Shown here: one piece after another, positions 34,059 through 45,810 of the stretch
Numbering within the stretch: position 1 is the first letter of the stretch
Layout: the number at the start of each line of letters is the position of its first letter
NCBI GenBank assembly: GCA_039583875.1
Contig: CM077166.1
Span: forward strand, 77,912,564-77,976,563
DNA from: Platanthera guangdongensis
Lineage: Eukaryota; Streptophyta; Magnoliopsida; Asparagales; Orchidaceae
DNA length: 64,000 bases
Direction: 5' to 3'
The notes under the pieces: model-generated
The model's input: only the letters and a program-made list of their open reading frames with translations
Database searches by the model: none
What the model was told of the DNA's origin: nothing
Made by a program: the position numbers and the translations under genes

Positions 34059-36160
34059 TGTAACGCCCTGAAACTCAAAAGAGCGACGGGTGGCATTTTG
34101 AGCCAAGTTTGGAACTTGGCAGGGGTCACACAGCCTGGGACACGGGCGTGTCCCATGGCGTATTGTGCTCAGATCGACGATCTGGCTGAGAGGTCGAAGA
34201 ATTTTGGAGTCGACGATCGTCGAGCAGCGAACACGGCCTGGGACATGGGTGTGTCACAGGCTGTGTCCTTCACTGGTTGAAGCCAGGCTGTGGCGTGGTT
34301 GTTACATGGGGTCAGCACGCGGGCCGTGTCGGGTAGACACGGGCGTGTCAATTGGAACACGGGCATGTCAATTGGAACACGGGCGTGTCCAAGACCCATG
34401 TTCTTCTCGGGTTGGTGTTGGTCCTGTGTCGATGGAGGAACACGCCCGGGAACACGGGCATGTACTGGATGACACGGGCGTGTTAGGTAAAACACGGGAG
34501 TGTCGGGTGCCCGTGTTCTTTTCGGGATGCATAGGTTTTGACGGCGAATGGGGAACACGGCCCTGGACACGGGCATGTCACAGGCCGTGTTCGCCCCAGA
34601 TTTTGGATTTCAGCTCCGGATCGTGGCCGTTCATTTCCCTATTTTGGGATCTAACGGTCTGGAACTGTTCTTGCTTGGATATACCCGGGTTTAGGGCTTA
34701 GAAAACCCCATTTTACTTGGTTTAGTCTCTTTTTAAAGTCTAGAGAGAGGGGAGAGCAAGGAAGAAGAAAGGAGGCTAGATCCGGTCACCGGCGGAGCTT
34801 CGGAGCTCCAAATCGCAAGCCGACTTCAGATTTACGGAGGGGAGGAGATTGCGGTGCTTTTCATCCGCATACATTTCCATGGCGCCAAAGAAAAATGCTA
34901 GGATAACGATTCTCATCGTAGGACATGTGAAGTCCTCTTTTCCTTTGCATAGGAAGCCCGCACTCGCGAGTTTGCGCTGAGTTGAGGCGTTCCTTTGGAT
35001 AGACATAAATAGTCCCCGTTGTGTACGTGTAGAGTCCATAATCGAGAACGGACATAGGCATGATGTGTGAAGCCTACCCAGACAAGTTGGTCTAGATCAG
35101 TGATGTTGCATTGCATGAATGGCCGGAGAAGACTCCGTGCGAATATTTGTTTTTTGGGTTTTCTACGCGGTAGATTGCAACAGGGAGCCTTGGGGACTAA
35201 CCCCAAGGTGCACCCAGAAAATTGGGCAGATGCGTGATTCTGCCAACATGGTGGCCTGAGAGCCAACTTGCACATAACCGGGTTATGTGAAGTGTGTGAT
35301 CGGTTTGGGACTCGGGGAAGTTTGACCCACGCCCATGTCTTAAGGTGACAGAGCGGTGTGAGCAACGGGTTAGGCGAAACCGTACACGCTCTATGTCGTT
35401 CGGTAAAGAGACCTAACGGTACAAGGCACTTGCCGTTGGCATAGATGGAGGGTCTTAGGCAGTGGCCAGAAAGACCAAATGCTCACGAGATATTATCGTC
35501 CAAGGGGCGGTAGTGAGTCAGCGTACTTTGACCGTGTTCACCGAAAATGTGCCCTGAGAGCATGGGGTGTGAGGTCGTGTGTGCCCATGCTTGTGATGAA
35601 GTGTTTATTCACTATACTGCTTGGTTATGCTAACAAAGTGCAGGGAAAGAGCATCGTCGCCCCGATTATGGGGGCGGGATTGTTATAATTTGGTCAGCAT
35701 AGCTGACCGTTGCTTTTGTTTGCCACCATTGCGGTGGATTATTTCTTGAAGGTGCTGCGGAGCCGAGCGGTAAATAGTGGGATAAAGCCCAAGTTGTTGA
35801 ACCGGCCCTTGAAGGCCAAATTTTGAGTGTTTACTTGTTTTATTCATGTGTGACCGTCCTGCGTGTCGTGGTATGGAAGACACATTTTATTTGAGTAAAT
35901 AATTGTAAGGCCTTAAGGCTATTGTACTTGTGTATTGTACGTTCATTCCTATTGGTTTGAGTAGTGGACATTCATGCTTATGACTGAGTTCTAAATTTGT
36001 AACTATTAAATTGCTTCCGCTAGAATGACTCTGTGTAGGACGTTGGTTATTAGTTGGATGGTATTCCATTGAGTAACCACCCGGTCTGTCTGTGGTATAT
36101 GGCGTCGGGCCCCAGCCGGACCTACTGCTATATGTTATGCGACGGATAGGGGGTGTTACA
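34059..36160 (+). repeat. 5' LTR of gypsy-3 (2102 bp)
   Basis: Begins TGTAACGCCCTGAAAC and ends GGGTGTTACA. It carries the GACACGGGCGTGTC palindromic word array in its first 550 bp. The remainder has no supported gene; open frames across the array reflect its repeat structure. Confidence 0.9.
34130..34590. repeat. Array of ACACGGGCGTGTC palindromic words (gypsy-3 LTR)
   Basis: ACACGGGCGTGT or one-base variants occur at least ten times over 450 bp with irregular spacing. GACACG and CGTGTC are exact complements around a GG centre. The matching part of the 3' LTR is about 49640-50075, with one repeat-containing block of about 22 bp missing there. Confidence 0.75.
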
Positions 36161-36163
36161 ATT

Positions 36164-36175
36164 TGGTATCAGACT
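36164..36175 (+). other. Primer-binding site of gypsy-3
   Basis: TGGTATCAGACT lies three bases after the 5' LTR, and its first ten bases match the initiator Met-tRNA complement. Confidence 0.8.
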
Positions 36176-36401
36176 ACTGGTTTCGGTCAGGCTTAAATGA
36201 ATTCGTGGACAAATTCTTTTAAGGGGTGGTGAGCACATGTGTGTGCGTCATCGTTATAACATCAAAAGAACCCATGAATGTCCACTTAGGAATGAAAATA
36301 CACGTGTTTGAGGAACCTGCGTGTTCCTATAATTATTTTTTGCAATTTTGCTTGGTCTCTTAATGGTGTGTTGTACAACTATTGGTGACCAGAAGTGGTG
36401 C

Positions 36402-37526
36402 ATGGCCGTTAGAACGCCCCGTTTCTGAGGCTAGTAGCGCACCAAATGATGCTCCTGCAACACCACCCTCGGCTGAAACCATATGATTGGTTGTCGAAGC
36501 AGTGTTTGTCATGATCAATGCGCAGCCTGCAAGGCAAATGCAGCAGCCCGCTCCTACGATGGAGCAGATACCGCTTCAAAGGGATGAACCGGGAAGAGTG
36601 GAGTAGGTAGTGGTGGAACCTTTGGTGCCGAGGGGAGCTACTGAAAGGCAACTCAAGCACGTTATGAGCTTCAATCCTCCGGTGTTCTCGGGGTTGGGAA
36701 CCCCATCTCAAGCTGAAGATTGGCTCTCCCGAGTGAAGAGAGTCCTGACAGCTACTAAAATGGAGGAGTGGCAGATGACCACTATAGCTACATTCCTGTT
36801 GGACGGGGATGCGAGGCTGTGGTGGGAAGGTCTAGAGATGCATCACTTGAGAGGAAGGCAACTCATGGATGTCTCGATGGAAGAGTTTTCGAGATTGTTC
36901 TTATCCAGGTACCTCCCTTCGGCTTAGAAGATTGCAGAATGAGTTTCTGAAATTATCACAAGGAGAGAGTAGCGTGGATGAGTATCTCCACGAGTTTACT
37001 CGGTTGGGTCGGTACTCTAGCTCTACGTTCGCGGATGAGGAGCGTAAGATAAACCGATTCTATGAAGGTTTGAGAGATGACTTGAGGCTACTGCTCTTGG
37101 GGCCTATGGCGCAGGGCTTCTTGACCCTGGTCAATATGGCCCGGTCTTTGGAGAAGGACTTGAAGAATGTGCAAGCAAAGAAAAGCTCTGTTGATAAGAA
37201 GACTGAGTTCAAGGTGTCGGCCAACTCAAAGCCTGCGTACCGTAGGTGGTCTAAGAAGGCTAGGACTTCGGGTCCAGCCCCTTCTTTGGGTGCTTCTAGG
37301 GCGACTACGGGTCGGACCCCGGGCGCATGCTTTACTTGTGGGAAGCTGGGACACTTTGCCTGGGACTGCTGGAGCGGACATCCCAAGTCCGAAAGGAAGC
37401 CAGGAGCAACATATGAAGAGAAGGGCAAGGCGGTGGAGTCAACCGCGTCCCATTATGCTCCGGCTCAACCTAGAGTTTACAATCCTGGCCAGTAGGAGGC
37501 CATTAAGCAAGCGGATGTGGTGACAG
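36402..37526 (+). pseudogene. gag of gypsy-3 (broken)
   Basis: A likely start at ATG 36402 changes frame almost at once. The N-terminal part is proline/alanine-rich with a TGA and a TAG before 36610. The core from 36670 has FNPPVFSGLG, AEDWLSRVKRVL, DARLWWEGL and FLSRYLPSA. A frameshift near 36925 then leads to RRLQNEFLKLSQGESSV and YLHEFTRLGRYSS. A knuckle (CFTCGKLGHFAWDC) follows. A TAG at 37493, directly after CAG, interrupts the tail, and the frame then continues to DVVTG at 37526, where the intron-like segment begins. Confidence 0.85.
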
Positions 37527-37601
37527 GTACGGTTTAAATTTATAGGAAGTTAATTTTTAAATACTTGTTATGCGTGTGTTACCTTGTCACTGCTTGTATA
37601 G
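37527..37601 (+). other. Intron-like segment at the gag/protease junction of gypsy-3 (75 bp)
   Basis: The donor is ACAG|GTACGG and the acceptor TGTATAG|GA. Retained, the frame reads VVTGTV and stops at TAA. Removed, it reads [20 protein letters not shown], entering protease in frame (phase 1). The segment is AT-rich and U-rich and matches the junction position of gypsy-1. Splicing is inferred. Confidence 0.6.
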
Positions 37602-40553
37602 GATTTGTTTTGATTTGTGAGAATCCGGCGAGAGCACTCTTTGATACGGGAGCTTCACACTCTTTTTTGTCCGAAGGATTCATATCGCGCATCGGAGTAC
37701 CTTCTTCGATGGAGAAGGACAAACTGGATGTGTTGTTGCCGAATGAGTGTTCGATGTTCGCGGATAGAATCTATGGCGTAAAGATTCGTATTGGAATCCA
37801 AGAGTTCGATTTGCAAGCTTTGTTACTACCGCTGGTGGAGTTCGACGTGATATTTGGCATGGACTGGCTCTCAGAGCAGCAAGCTTATATTGACTACAGT
37901 CGCAAGGAGGTTAAGTTGGGGGCAGGCCGTGAGACGACCTTTACAGGCTTGAAAGGGTCGAGCAAGACTTTGATTTCTGCTATTCAGGTGGTGAAGGCGG
38001 TTCGTGCTGGTGCAGAGCTGTTCTTTATGCTAGTGGAGGTTGCAAAGCCTAAGCCTATGTTGGACAGTATTTCAGTGGTATCTAAGTACCCTGATGTGTT
38101 CCCTGGCGAACTTCCTGGAGCCCCGCCTCCACGGGAGATTGATTTCACCATCGAGCTAATGCCAGGTGCTAAACTTGTGTCACGCTCTCCGTATCGGCTA
38201 GCGCCTAAGGAAATGGCGAAGCTGAAGGTTCAACTGCAAGAGTTGTTGGAGCAGGGGTATGTGCGTCCAAGTTCGTCGCCTTGGAGCGCACCGGTCCTCT
38301 TTGTTAAGAAGAAGGACAGAAACTTGAGACTTTGTATTGATTATCAGGAGTTGAACAAGCTAACAGAGAAGAACAAGTACCCGATCCCGAGGATTGATGA
38401 TCTGTTCGATCAGTTAGTCGGGTCAACGGTGTACTCAAAGTTGGATCTCAAGTCTGGATATTATCAGCTGAGGATAAGGGAGAGTGATATCCCCAAAACA
38501 GCTTTTAGTACGAGATACAGGCAGTATGGGTTTACGATCATGCCGTTTGGGCTGATGAATGTGCCGTCGGTGTTCATGGATTTGATGAACAGGACTTTCA
38601 CAGAGTACTTAGACCACTTTGTGATCGTCTTCATCGACGACATTTTGGTGTACTCGCAAAGTGAGGAGGATCACTTTAAGCATCTGCATTTGGTGCTGGA
38701 GACGCTGAGGAGGAATCAATTGTACGCCAAGTTCTCCAAATGCGAGTTTTGGTTATCCTCAGTGGCGTTCCTTGGTCATATAGTCAGTGGAGAGGGAATT
38801 GCGGTGGATCCGGCAAAGATTATTGCGATACGAGAGTGGCCTGTGCTGTCTACGGTAGCGGAAGTCCGGAGTTTTCCCGGGCTTGCCGACTATTACAGGC
38901 GCTTCGTGGAGAACTTCTCGCGGATATCATTACCCCTCACGACTTTGACGAGGAAAGAGCAGAAGTTCATTTGGACGCCGGAGTGTGCACGAGCTTTTGA
39001 GGAGCTGAAGTGTCGGTTGAACACGGCGTCGGTTCTTAGTTCACCGAGTGGGACCGAAGGTTTTGAAATCTACAGCGATGTTTCTGGCAGTGCCTTGGGT
39101 TATGTACTACTACAGCATGGAAGTGTGATACCGTATGACTCGAGACAGCTGAAAGTGCACGAGAGGAATTATCCGGTCCATGACTTGAAGTTAGTGGCCG
39201 TGATTTTTGCCTTGAAGCTGTGGATACATTACTTGTACGGGGTGAAGGTCGACATTTATACCGACCACAAGAGCCTGAAATACTTGTTGGATCAGAAGGA
39301 TCCGAACATGCAACAACGTAGATGGATGGAGTTCCTGGGGGACTACACTTTCAAGATCCACTACATGTCTGGTAAAGGCAATATGGTTGCGGACGCGTTG
39401 AGCCGCAGGGCCCCAGCTCAAGCCAATCTGTTGTCGGTCCATGACGAGCGTTTGGTTCGAGAGTTGGAGGCGTTGGAGATTTCTTGCGTAGACAAGCAGT
39501 CAAGTGCTGAAGCACTATTGAACTGGACGGAGGTTCAGTGTGACCTGGCTGATCGGATTCGGCAGGCTTTGGATTTGGATGGTCGTATGAAGCAACTCAT
39601 GATGGAGGCTTTGGATGGGTCAAATTCCCAATTTGTTGTTGAGGATGGATTGTTTTGGAAAGACGGTCGTCTGTGCGTCCCAAATGTGGGCAATTTGCGG
39701 GTGGAATTGTTGTACGAGGCACATCACACCAAGTACTCGATTCACCCGGGGAGCACAAAGATGTACCGCTATGTGAAGAAATTGTTCTGGTGGCCAGGAC
39801 TTAAGAAGGTTGTGGCACTCTACGTGGCTAAGTGTCAAACATGCGCCTTGGTGAAGGCGGAATGCCAAAATCCGGGAGGATTCTTGAAGTCCTTGCCTAT
39901 TCTGGAGTGGAAGTTCGACGACATTACTATGGACTTTGTGCACGGGTTGCCAAGGTCGCAGAAGGGAAATGACGCCATCTGGGTGATCGTGGATCGTTTG
40001 ACGAAGGTGTCACACTTCATTCTGCATAGGAAGGACAATTCTGTGGAGAAATTGGCAAAGTTATATGTGGATAACATCGTACGGCTTCACGGTGTGCCCG
40101 CAGCATCGTAAGTGACCGAGATGGGCGGTTCACGTCCAATGATTGGAGGTTGGTGCAGCAGATGTTGGGAACAAAGCTGAGTTTTAGCACAGCCTTTCAT
40201 CCGCAGACCGATGGGCAGACCGAGAGGGTCAATAAGATAATGGAAGACATGCTTCGCATGTGCGTCCTAGATTTCGGGAAGCAGTGGGAAGACCACCTAT
40301 ACTTGGTGGAGTTCGCGCACAATAATATCTACCATGCGAGCATACAAATGACGCTCTTCGATGCCCTTTATGGTAGAAGATGTCGCACGCCGTTGTCTTG
40401 GTTGGAAACGGGTGAGTCAAAGTTGTACAAGCGCCAAGAGGTGGAAGATGCTACGTCGTTGGTTCGAACGATTCAAGAGAGGTTGCTAATCGCTCAGGAC
40501 CGGCAGGCTAAGTACTATAACGCCAAACATAGGAACGTGGAGTTCGCTGTTGG
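37602..40553 (+). pseudogene. pol of gypsy-3, first part: protease, RT, RNase H, most of integrase
   Basis: A single frame of more than 800 codons is open to 40111. Protease has [18 protein letters not shown] has [33 protein letters not shown] and catalytic FIDD at 38630-38641. RNase H has [14 protein letters not shown] (Asp kept), [20 protein letters not shown] and ADALSRRA. Integrase has [12 protein letters not shown] and DFVHGLP. A one-base frameshift near 40105 precedes [10 protein letters not shown] and FHPQTDGQTERV. The gene is cut at EFAVG by the SIRE-like element and continues at 49071. It is the best preserved of the three pol genes apart from the insertion. Confidence 0.93.
40549..40553. 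repeat. Target-site duplication of the SIRE-like element, left copy (GTTGG)
   Basis: GTTGG precedes TGAAAGTCC and is repeated exactly at 49071-49075. Removing one copy restores the integrase frame. Confidence 0.93.
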
Positions 40554-42185
40554 TGAAAGTCCACCTAGTGTCGGCTATGTGCACCTATGGGGGGGATAGG
40601 TGACGTGTGGTTCTTTTGCAGAATTTACAGATGTACCTGCACAATAAAAACAACAGACACAGCACACAGAATACACAGCAAATTTATAGTGGTTCCCCGA
40701 CTTGGGTACATCCACTTTCCCCCCTTCGACCTATCTCCCCAACAAGGGACGACTCGGTCACTTCACCAACGGGATTGAAATCCAATCCCTGCACTAACGG
40801 AAGGAGCCCTTCCACACGTGAGAGTCAACACTCCCACAAATCGGGTTGCACCCAACCCTTACAACACGGAACAAAAGTTCCTTTACAATAAAATAAAAGT
40901 AGAATGTACACGTGATACAAACTTCTCTTGGAGACTCCGGTGTTCCTCTTTGTTCGACGACGAGTTCTTGAAGTCGATGAAGAGTCTACGACCTTGGTCT
41001 CTCTTGGAGAAGATCTCCCCGGAACCGGCGGCGGCACACGAGCGGCAGCAAGCTTCGGGATCGGCGGCTACGATGAAAAGCGGCTGCAGAACTTGGAGAT
41101 CTAAACTTCGTAGCGAAGCAAGCTAGGTCTACCAACGGTCACTCTAGGATCAGTCGTCTCGATCGATTAGGACGGGGGAGTTTTCCCGATCAACAAATCG
41201 AGAGACAAGAGATCTCCGGATAGACGCGTGAGACTCAAGCCTTGCTAAGCTTCTGTCACCGGAGATCGGGAAGAAGAGCGATCAGCAGCGGCGACCACTT
41301 CACGCGAGCGGCGGCGGCGGAGCGGAGCGATTTCGCGAAGTTAGGGTTACGTCGCCGCCGGATTTTCTTTCTTTCTTATCCGTGGATTTACTGTTCAAAA
41401 TACCGGTGTATAAATACTGTAGGATTCTCAAATATGACCGTTTGTGGGACCCACAAATGAAATCCCCAAAATCCGGTTCAAACAAATCCAGAAGCAGAAT
41501 CCGGTTCAGCAGCATTCTGAGAAAACGCCAAGTAAAAATCGGTGAGAATCGCAGACGATTCTCGACGAATCGGCGAGAATCACCAAGTGATTCTCGACGA
41601 TTCGTCGAGAATCGTTTGTGATTCTCGTCGAATCACTTGTCGATTCTCAACGAATTGGACTTTGTATTCATGGGCTGCTAGACCACTGGATCGGCGGGAA
41701 TCACAAGTGATTCTCGCCGAATCTTACTTGGCCCCATTTTGAGATGGCCAGAAGGAGTCGGCGAGAATCACTGATGATTCTCGCCGATTCGGCGAGAATC
41801 ACTAGTGATTCTCGCCGATTCGGCGAGAATCACTTGGTGATTCTCGTCGAATTTGCCTTAGACGATTTTTCGTCTTCCACCTAGGAGCTGCTCCTTGAAC
41901 CTCCATGCTCCTTGTCTTCTCTTGCATATGAGCGGCCCTGTACTTGAAAGTAAGTGCACTCCAATAGAGAGAGTACACATAGGCCAACACACTGATCTGC
42001 TCAACGAGGGATTACGTCGTGCAGACCCGTGTATATTGACCTACTGCACCCTGACATTGGTGTGCACTTAGCGTGGAGAGACTGCAAGTACAACTTAAAA
42101 TGTTTCGTCAAATACATTGTGAATTCATCTTAGCTTGACAGGGGGCTTCCTCAAATCTAGGTAATCGTGGATACAATACCCAACA
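40554..42185 (-). repeat. 3' LTR of the SIRE-like element (1632 bp)
   Basis: On the minus strand it runs TGTTGGGTATTG to GGTGGACTTTCA. It contains the palindromic array at 41540-41860 and a downstream part with GGGGAACCACTATAA and the CCCAAGTCGGGG region. It has one more 31-bp palindromic unit than the 5' LTR. Confidence 0.93.
41540..41860. repeat. Palindromic array of CGGCGAGAATCAC / GTGATTCTCGCCG words
   Basis: About ten alternating copies of CGGCGAGAATCAC and its complement, with CGACGAATC variants. Around 41802-41831 two arms join as AATCACTAGTGATT inside a perfect 30-bp palindrome. The same array, minus one 31-bp unit, is at 48457-48745, and an expanded version is in the solo LTR at 56055-56440. 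Confidence 0.88.
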
Positions 42186-42200
42186 ATCTCCCCCTATTTG
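42186..42200 (-). other. Polypurine tract of the SIRE-like element
   Basis: The minus strand reads CAAATAGGGGGAGAT directly before TGTTGGG of the 3' LTR. It fixes the orientation of the element. Confidence 0.85.
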
Positions 42201-42446
42201 ACGAAGCCAAAACCCTACTAGCTAAGATGAATAACACCTATCAAATAATAATTATAGCATTTAAAAATTAATTATGCAACACAAGGTAATAAATGCAATC
42301 AGAACAGGACTTGAGTCATTCACACATTCAAGAATATATATATATATACCAAGAGAAATATATTCATATATAAGTCAGAATTGTTCACACGATAGTAATA
42401 ATTGTTAAATGTTCTTAATACACCGTGACCAGCTATAAAATAATGA

Positions 42447-44746
42447 CTATTTGTCCTTAGCTACGTCACCCTTAAGAGTTTGCGCCAAGTACTTTTTGCT
42501 CTGCCTTTCCATATATTCCTTGGGCTTCGGATAGTACCTAGGAGGAGCAACTTTGTCTGGATCCTTGTTGTTTCTGAAGAAAATGTTGCGCTTCGCTTCA
42601 AATGCTTTGTGCGTCTCCCATTCATACTGGCTATATGCTTCATTTCGATTTATCTCTCCTCTTTCTTGCAGCCGGAAGGTGTCTAAGATGATGTTTCTTG
42701 AAACTGGGCTCCACCTTTCGTTTCTTACATCCTCCTCACTTAGTCTGATCCTCTTTTGAGTTGGTGTCTCCTTTGATGTCCCTTCCTGAACTTTCCTCTT
42801 TCCCTTGCTTTAGCTAAGGCCTCCTGGTCAAACATACTTCTCAGCTTAGATTTGGAGATGGCCCTAGCGTCAGCTTCATCAGTGAAAATATCAGCAGCAC
42901 TTGTACTTACATCCTCAGCAATATGTACTTCCTCAGCAGCCTTAGAAGTCTCAGGAACCTGAACACCGGCAGGTTGGTCAGGTAGGACGACGCCTAACGT
43001 GCCCAGTGCCTGTTGTAGCATCCACCAGCAACTCTCATAAACGTATTTGCTTGATTGGGCAAAGTTTGCATCCATGCTTTCTTGGAGCTCGGCCAGCTTA
43101 GCGATATACTCCTTCTCCCCCTTTTTGGCTTCGTCAGCTATGCAATTGGCATATGAGTGCAAGGAGTCATCAATATGCTTAGTTGTCTTGCTGAATTCAG
43201 TGATTAGGGCCTGCTGATTTGCATTTAAAGTGACCATGTTACCATCAAATCTCTGAATATTGTTGGCCACAACGTGTGCGTTCTGATTGACAACAGCCAG
43301 AGTATCAGTAGCCTTTTTCAAGCCGGCCATTAACAGTGTGACAGCTTCGCCGGCCGCGTTATATTTTTCTTCGAATTTCTTCTCCATTACGTCTAGCTTA
43401 TGGTTGATTGCCACCATATTCTTCAGCATGAGATCTTCAGAAGTCTTAATCTCTTGCAGCATTGTTTTCTGAGCTTTATCAAAAGAGGTTTTAAGCTCAT
43501 TCACGATGCCCTGAATTATATGGACAGTGTGAATGGCTAGGTCATCTCGTAATGGGATACCTGGAGGCACTTCTTGGCCTTGCTCTGGCTCGGCAACAGA
43601 CGCATCAGTAGAGCTGGATACCATCACAGTCTCTATGGGAGGGATGTTGGTGGCCTTATTTACCTCCCCCTCCACTGGTGCAGACTTATCAGTAGGAGGT
43701 TCATCAGTATCCGGAGACTCAAACACTTCATGGCCCTCATTCACAGCGTCCTCTCCGTCCGCATCCAAAAATTCATCCACATCAGCAGCTTCTTCCTCTT
43801 CTTGATCAGCAGAGTCCAGTGTTTCAGCTTCAGTTCCTTGAGTGTGTCTGTTCAGGACCTCCTCATCCTCCAACCCAGGTTCACTTTCTTCATTAACGTC
43901 GGCCACCGCATCCCTGGCCACCTGGGCGATGTCAGATATTATATCCATATGAGAGGGTAGAGTCTCCCCCTCGATTCCTGCAGTCAGGGTATCAGGAATT
44001 TCACGGGGGGAGGCTGCGGGAGATACTTCCTCATGCTCTTCTACAGCAGGCTGTCCGATGCGCCGCTCCCATCGATCAAACACAGTAGCATCCATCTTTT
44101 TCAAGTAATGGAGAGGGACTCCTTTGCTCATGTCGAATTTGTCTCCGTTGAGCTGGTTGAGATATAGACTGATGATGCGGCCGAAGCTTGGAGTGCCCAG
44201 AGTGTCCTTGATCTTTTGAAACAGCAACTCTCCCCAGTTGAACCTCTTTCTGCAGACCACAGCTATGAGAATTTTGAACATATCTCCGGAGATATGATCA
44301 TGGGAGCCTGGCTTGCAGATGAGTACTTTTCCTATGATGTCAGATAGTAGCTTCCCTTCTTCATTCATCTCTTTTCGCTTTACTGATCGAGTGCCTCTGG
44401 GTAGACCGCAGAACAGGAGGGTTCTGGCTTTGTCCTCGTCCTCCAAATAGTCTTCCTGCTCCGCACTTGAAAGCTGCAGGTAGCGTGTTAGCTTACTGGC
44501 AGACATCTTTACCTTAGTCCCAGCCACCTTGCTCTTGATGATGGAGTCTCTGTCTCGAAGCCTTGCGGTAGAGAAGAACTCCAGCACTTCTTTATCTAAA
44601 ACTTTGCAAGGATGCTCCAATACGAAGGTTAGTCCGGCTTCTTCCAGCATGAGAATGATGTTCCGGAACTCGTCCGAGGCATGAGCAAAACCAGTGCGAA
44701 CCAGCTCGCAACCAGAAATCAAGCCTGCAGTCGTCCTTGGGGCCAT
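42447..44746 (-). CDS. ORF2, large non-pol protein of the SIRE-like element
   Basis: Function is unknown. ATG 44746 (MAPRTTAGLISG) opens about 668 codons, to 42740. A one-base frameshift near 42790 moves the signal to a second frame that ends at TAG 42447, giving about 765 codons in total. The N-terminal 250 residues look globular (LTRYLQLS, MFKILIAVV, RFNWGELLFQKIKD) and resemble the conserved N-terminal region of plant 'putative transposon protein' ORFs; that likeness is from memory. An acidic middle follows, then a long helical coiled-coil-like part (KTSFDKAQKTMLQEIKTSED onward). The basic tail has SPVSRNIIL and RYYPKPKEYMERQ. It sits where SIRE elements carry their env-like ORF; no clear signal peptide or membrane segment is seen. 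A related protein is encoded at 62736-64000. Confidence 0.75.
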
Positions 44747-45300
44747 TGAGGATCTAGAAAGAAGCCCGACTCTAAACATTAGTGAACATTCAAAAGGAGA
44801 ACATCACTTGGGGTTCGGCCTTGGAGCCATTGAGGAGGAGGTTACCTAAGGGCTTACTCGCAGGTGAGTTGACGAGCTTCGGGAAGATCCTCGGTGGAGA
44901 GAAGAGTATCCCGTGGGGTGCGGCCTTGCTAGTACCTTGCGGAGAGAAGATGGTCACACACAGCAGCGATTCGACGGCGTCGACAAGAGCGTCGGAGGGC
45001 TGCGGGTGTCGGCGAGTTCGCGGAAGTGCCCGTGCGCGAGTCTTGGGGAGTTCTCTTGCGCGAGGGTCGTCGGGTGTGCTCTTGCGCGAGTCGTGAGGAA
45101 GGCGAACGGGCGACGGCTGTGAGAGGGATTCGGTTTCGGCGGGATTTATATCAGTCGTCGGGATTCTTAAGGAAGCCGAGCGGTCGGCAAGCTCCTTCGG
45201 CGGGATTCGACGGGATTTGTCTAATTTGGCGAGATATAAAATGGGTCGGCGGGATTTGGAGTATATATTGATGTTTGTCTTGAAACTTTGGGAAGCATTG
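44747..45300 (-). promoter_or_regulatory. GC-rich region upstream of ORF2 with possible internal promoter and leader intron
   Basis: On the minus strand, TATAAAT (about 45146-45152) sits among repeated AATCCCGCCGA words. A pyrimidine-rich leader follows, then an ATGGCTCCAAGG start-like site near 44830 that resembles the true ORF2 start ATGGCCCCAAGG. GTGATG near 44809 and TGTTTAG near 44773 could be donor and acceptor of a 40-nt segment, which is too short for a normal plant intron. This would allow ORF2 expression apart from the LTR. It is inference from sequence only. Confidence 0.3.
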
Positions 45301-45810
45301 CACAATTTTCAAATTCTTCGAGTGTCAAGTTAACACAAGATTAATAAATACATGTTTATTATAACGACAATCTATTTGGATTTGAGCGAGGCTTCTCCAG
45401 ACACTTTTTGATGTCAATTGTGATTTGTCGAAATTCGCAATGACATATCTTGGTTAACCTTTTATTGATGTGTAATGATTTGCATGCCTCGAGGTAATCT
45501 CTCCTTAAAGGAGCACACATATATGATGAGCATAAGTATACTTATACACAAGGATAACAATATATATATATATATTTAATTTGAATGAGGATGCATCATG
45601 ACACAAGTCCTTGAACTGATCAAAGTTACCTGGGATTTGGAGAGTTATCGTTTTAGTCCCACAGATGGAACATATTAGTAGCTTGAAGTGAGTATGCTCA
45701 ACAGGTAGCACATCTGTTATTGCAGACGCCTGTTCCAAATAAGCCTTGAGCCACCTACTATCCAGATCCCATCGTATTTAAGGGGACCTAGACTACCCTG
45801 CAAAACAGAA
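45301..45810 (-). other. Unrecognised spacer with a short open frame
   Basis: It lies between the gag stop and the ORF2 upstream region. One minus-strand frame is open from about 45770 to 45505 and begins near WDLDSRWLKAYLEQAS, which could be a decayed protease start (copia: W.LDSGC) but lacks the following conserved residues. The rest is AT-rich. The missing pol should lie here. Confidence 0.4.

Noticed and set aside
33888..34280. A 130-codon open frame spanning the left border of gypsy-3
   Set aside because: It crosses an element border and a GC-rich tandem-like flank, so it cannot be an old gene.
34165..34701. A 178-codon open frame in the gypsy-3 5' LTR, and similar frames in other LTRs (3455-3811, 13667-13885, 16370-16681, 47735-48043)
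   Set aside because: Matching LTR copies do not preserve them as proteins under constraint, they have no recognisable domain, and they overlap repeat arrays or untranslated LTR sequence.
41540..41860. CRISPR-like look of repeats with spacers in several LTRs
   Set aside because: These are palindromic words of variable length with irregular spacing, inside bounded LTRs of a plant nuclear element. There are no cas genes and no constant repeat-spacer pattern.
42447..44746. ORF2 as a host gene captured whole
   Set aside because: A related ORF sits at the same place in a second LTR family (62736-64000), so an old element-borne ORF is more likely. Capture long ago is not excluded.
45505..45770. 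A protease remnant after the SIRE-like gag (WDLDSRWLK...)
   Set aside because: Only the first few residues resemble W.LDSGC; the following conserved residues are absent, so it is left as an unrecognised spacer.
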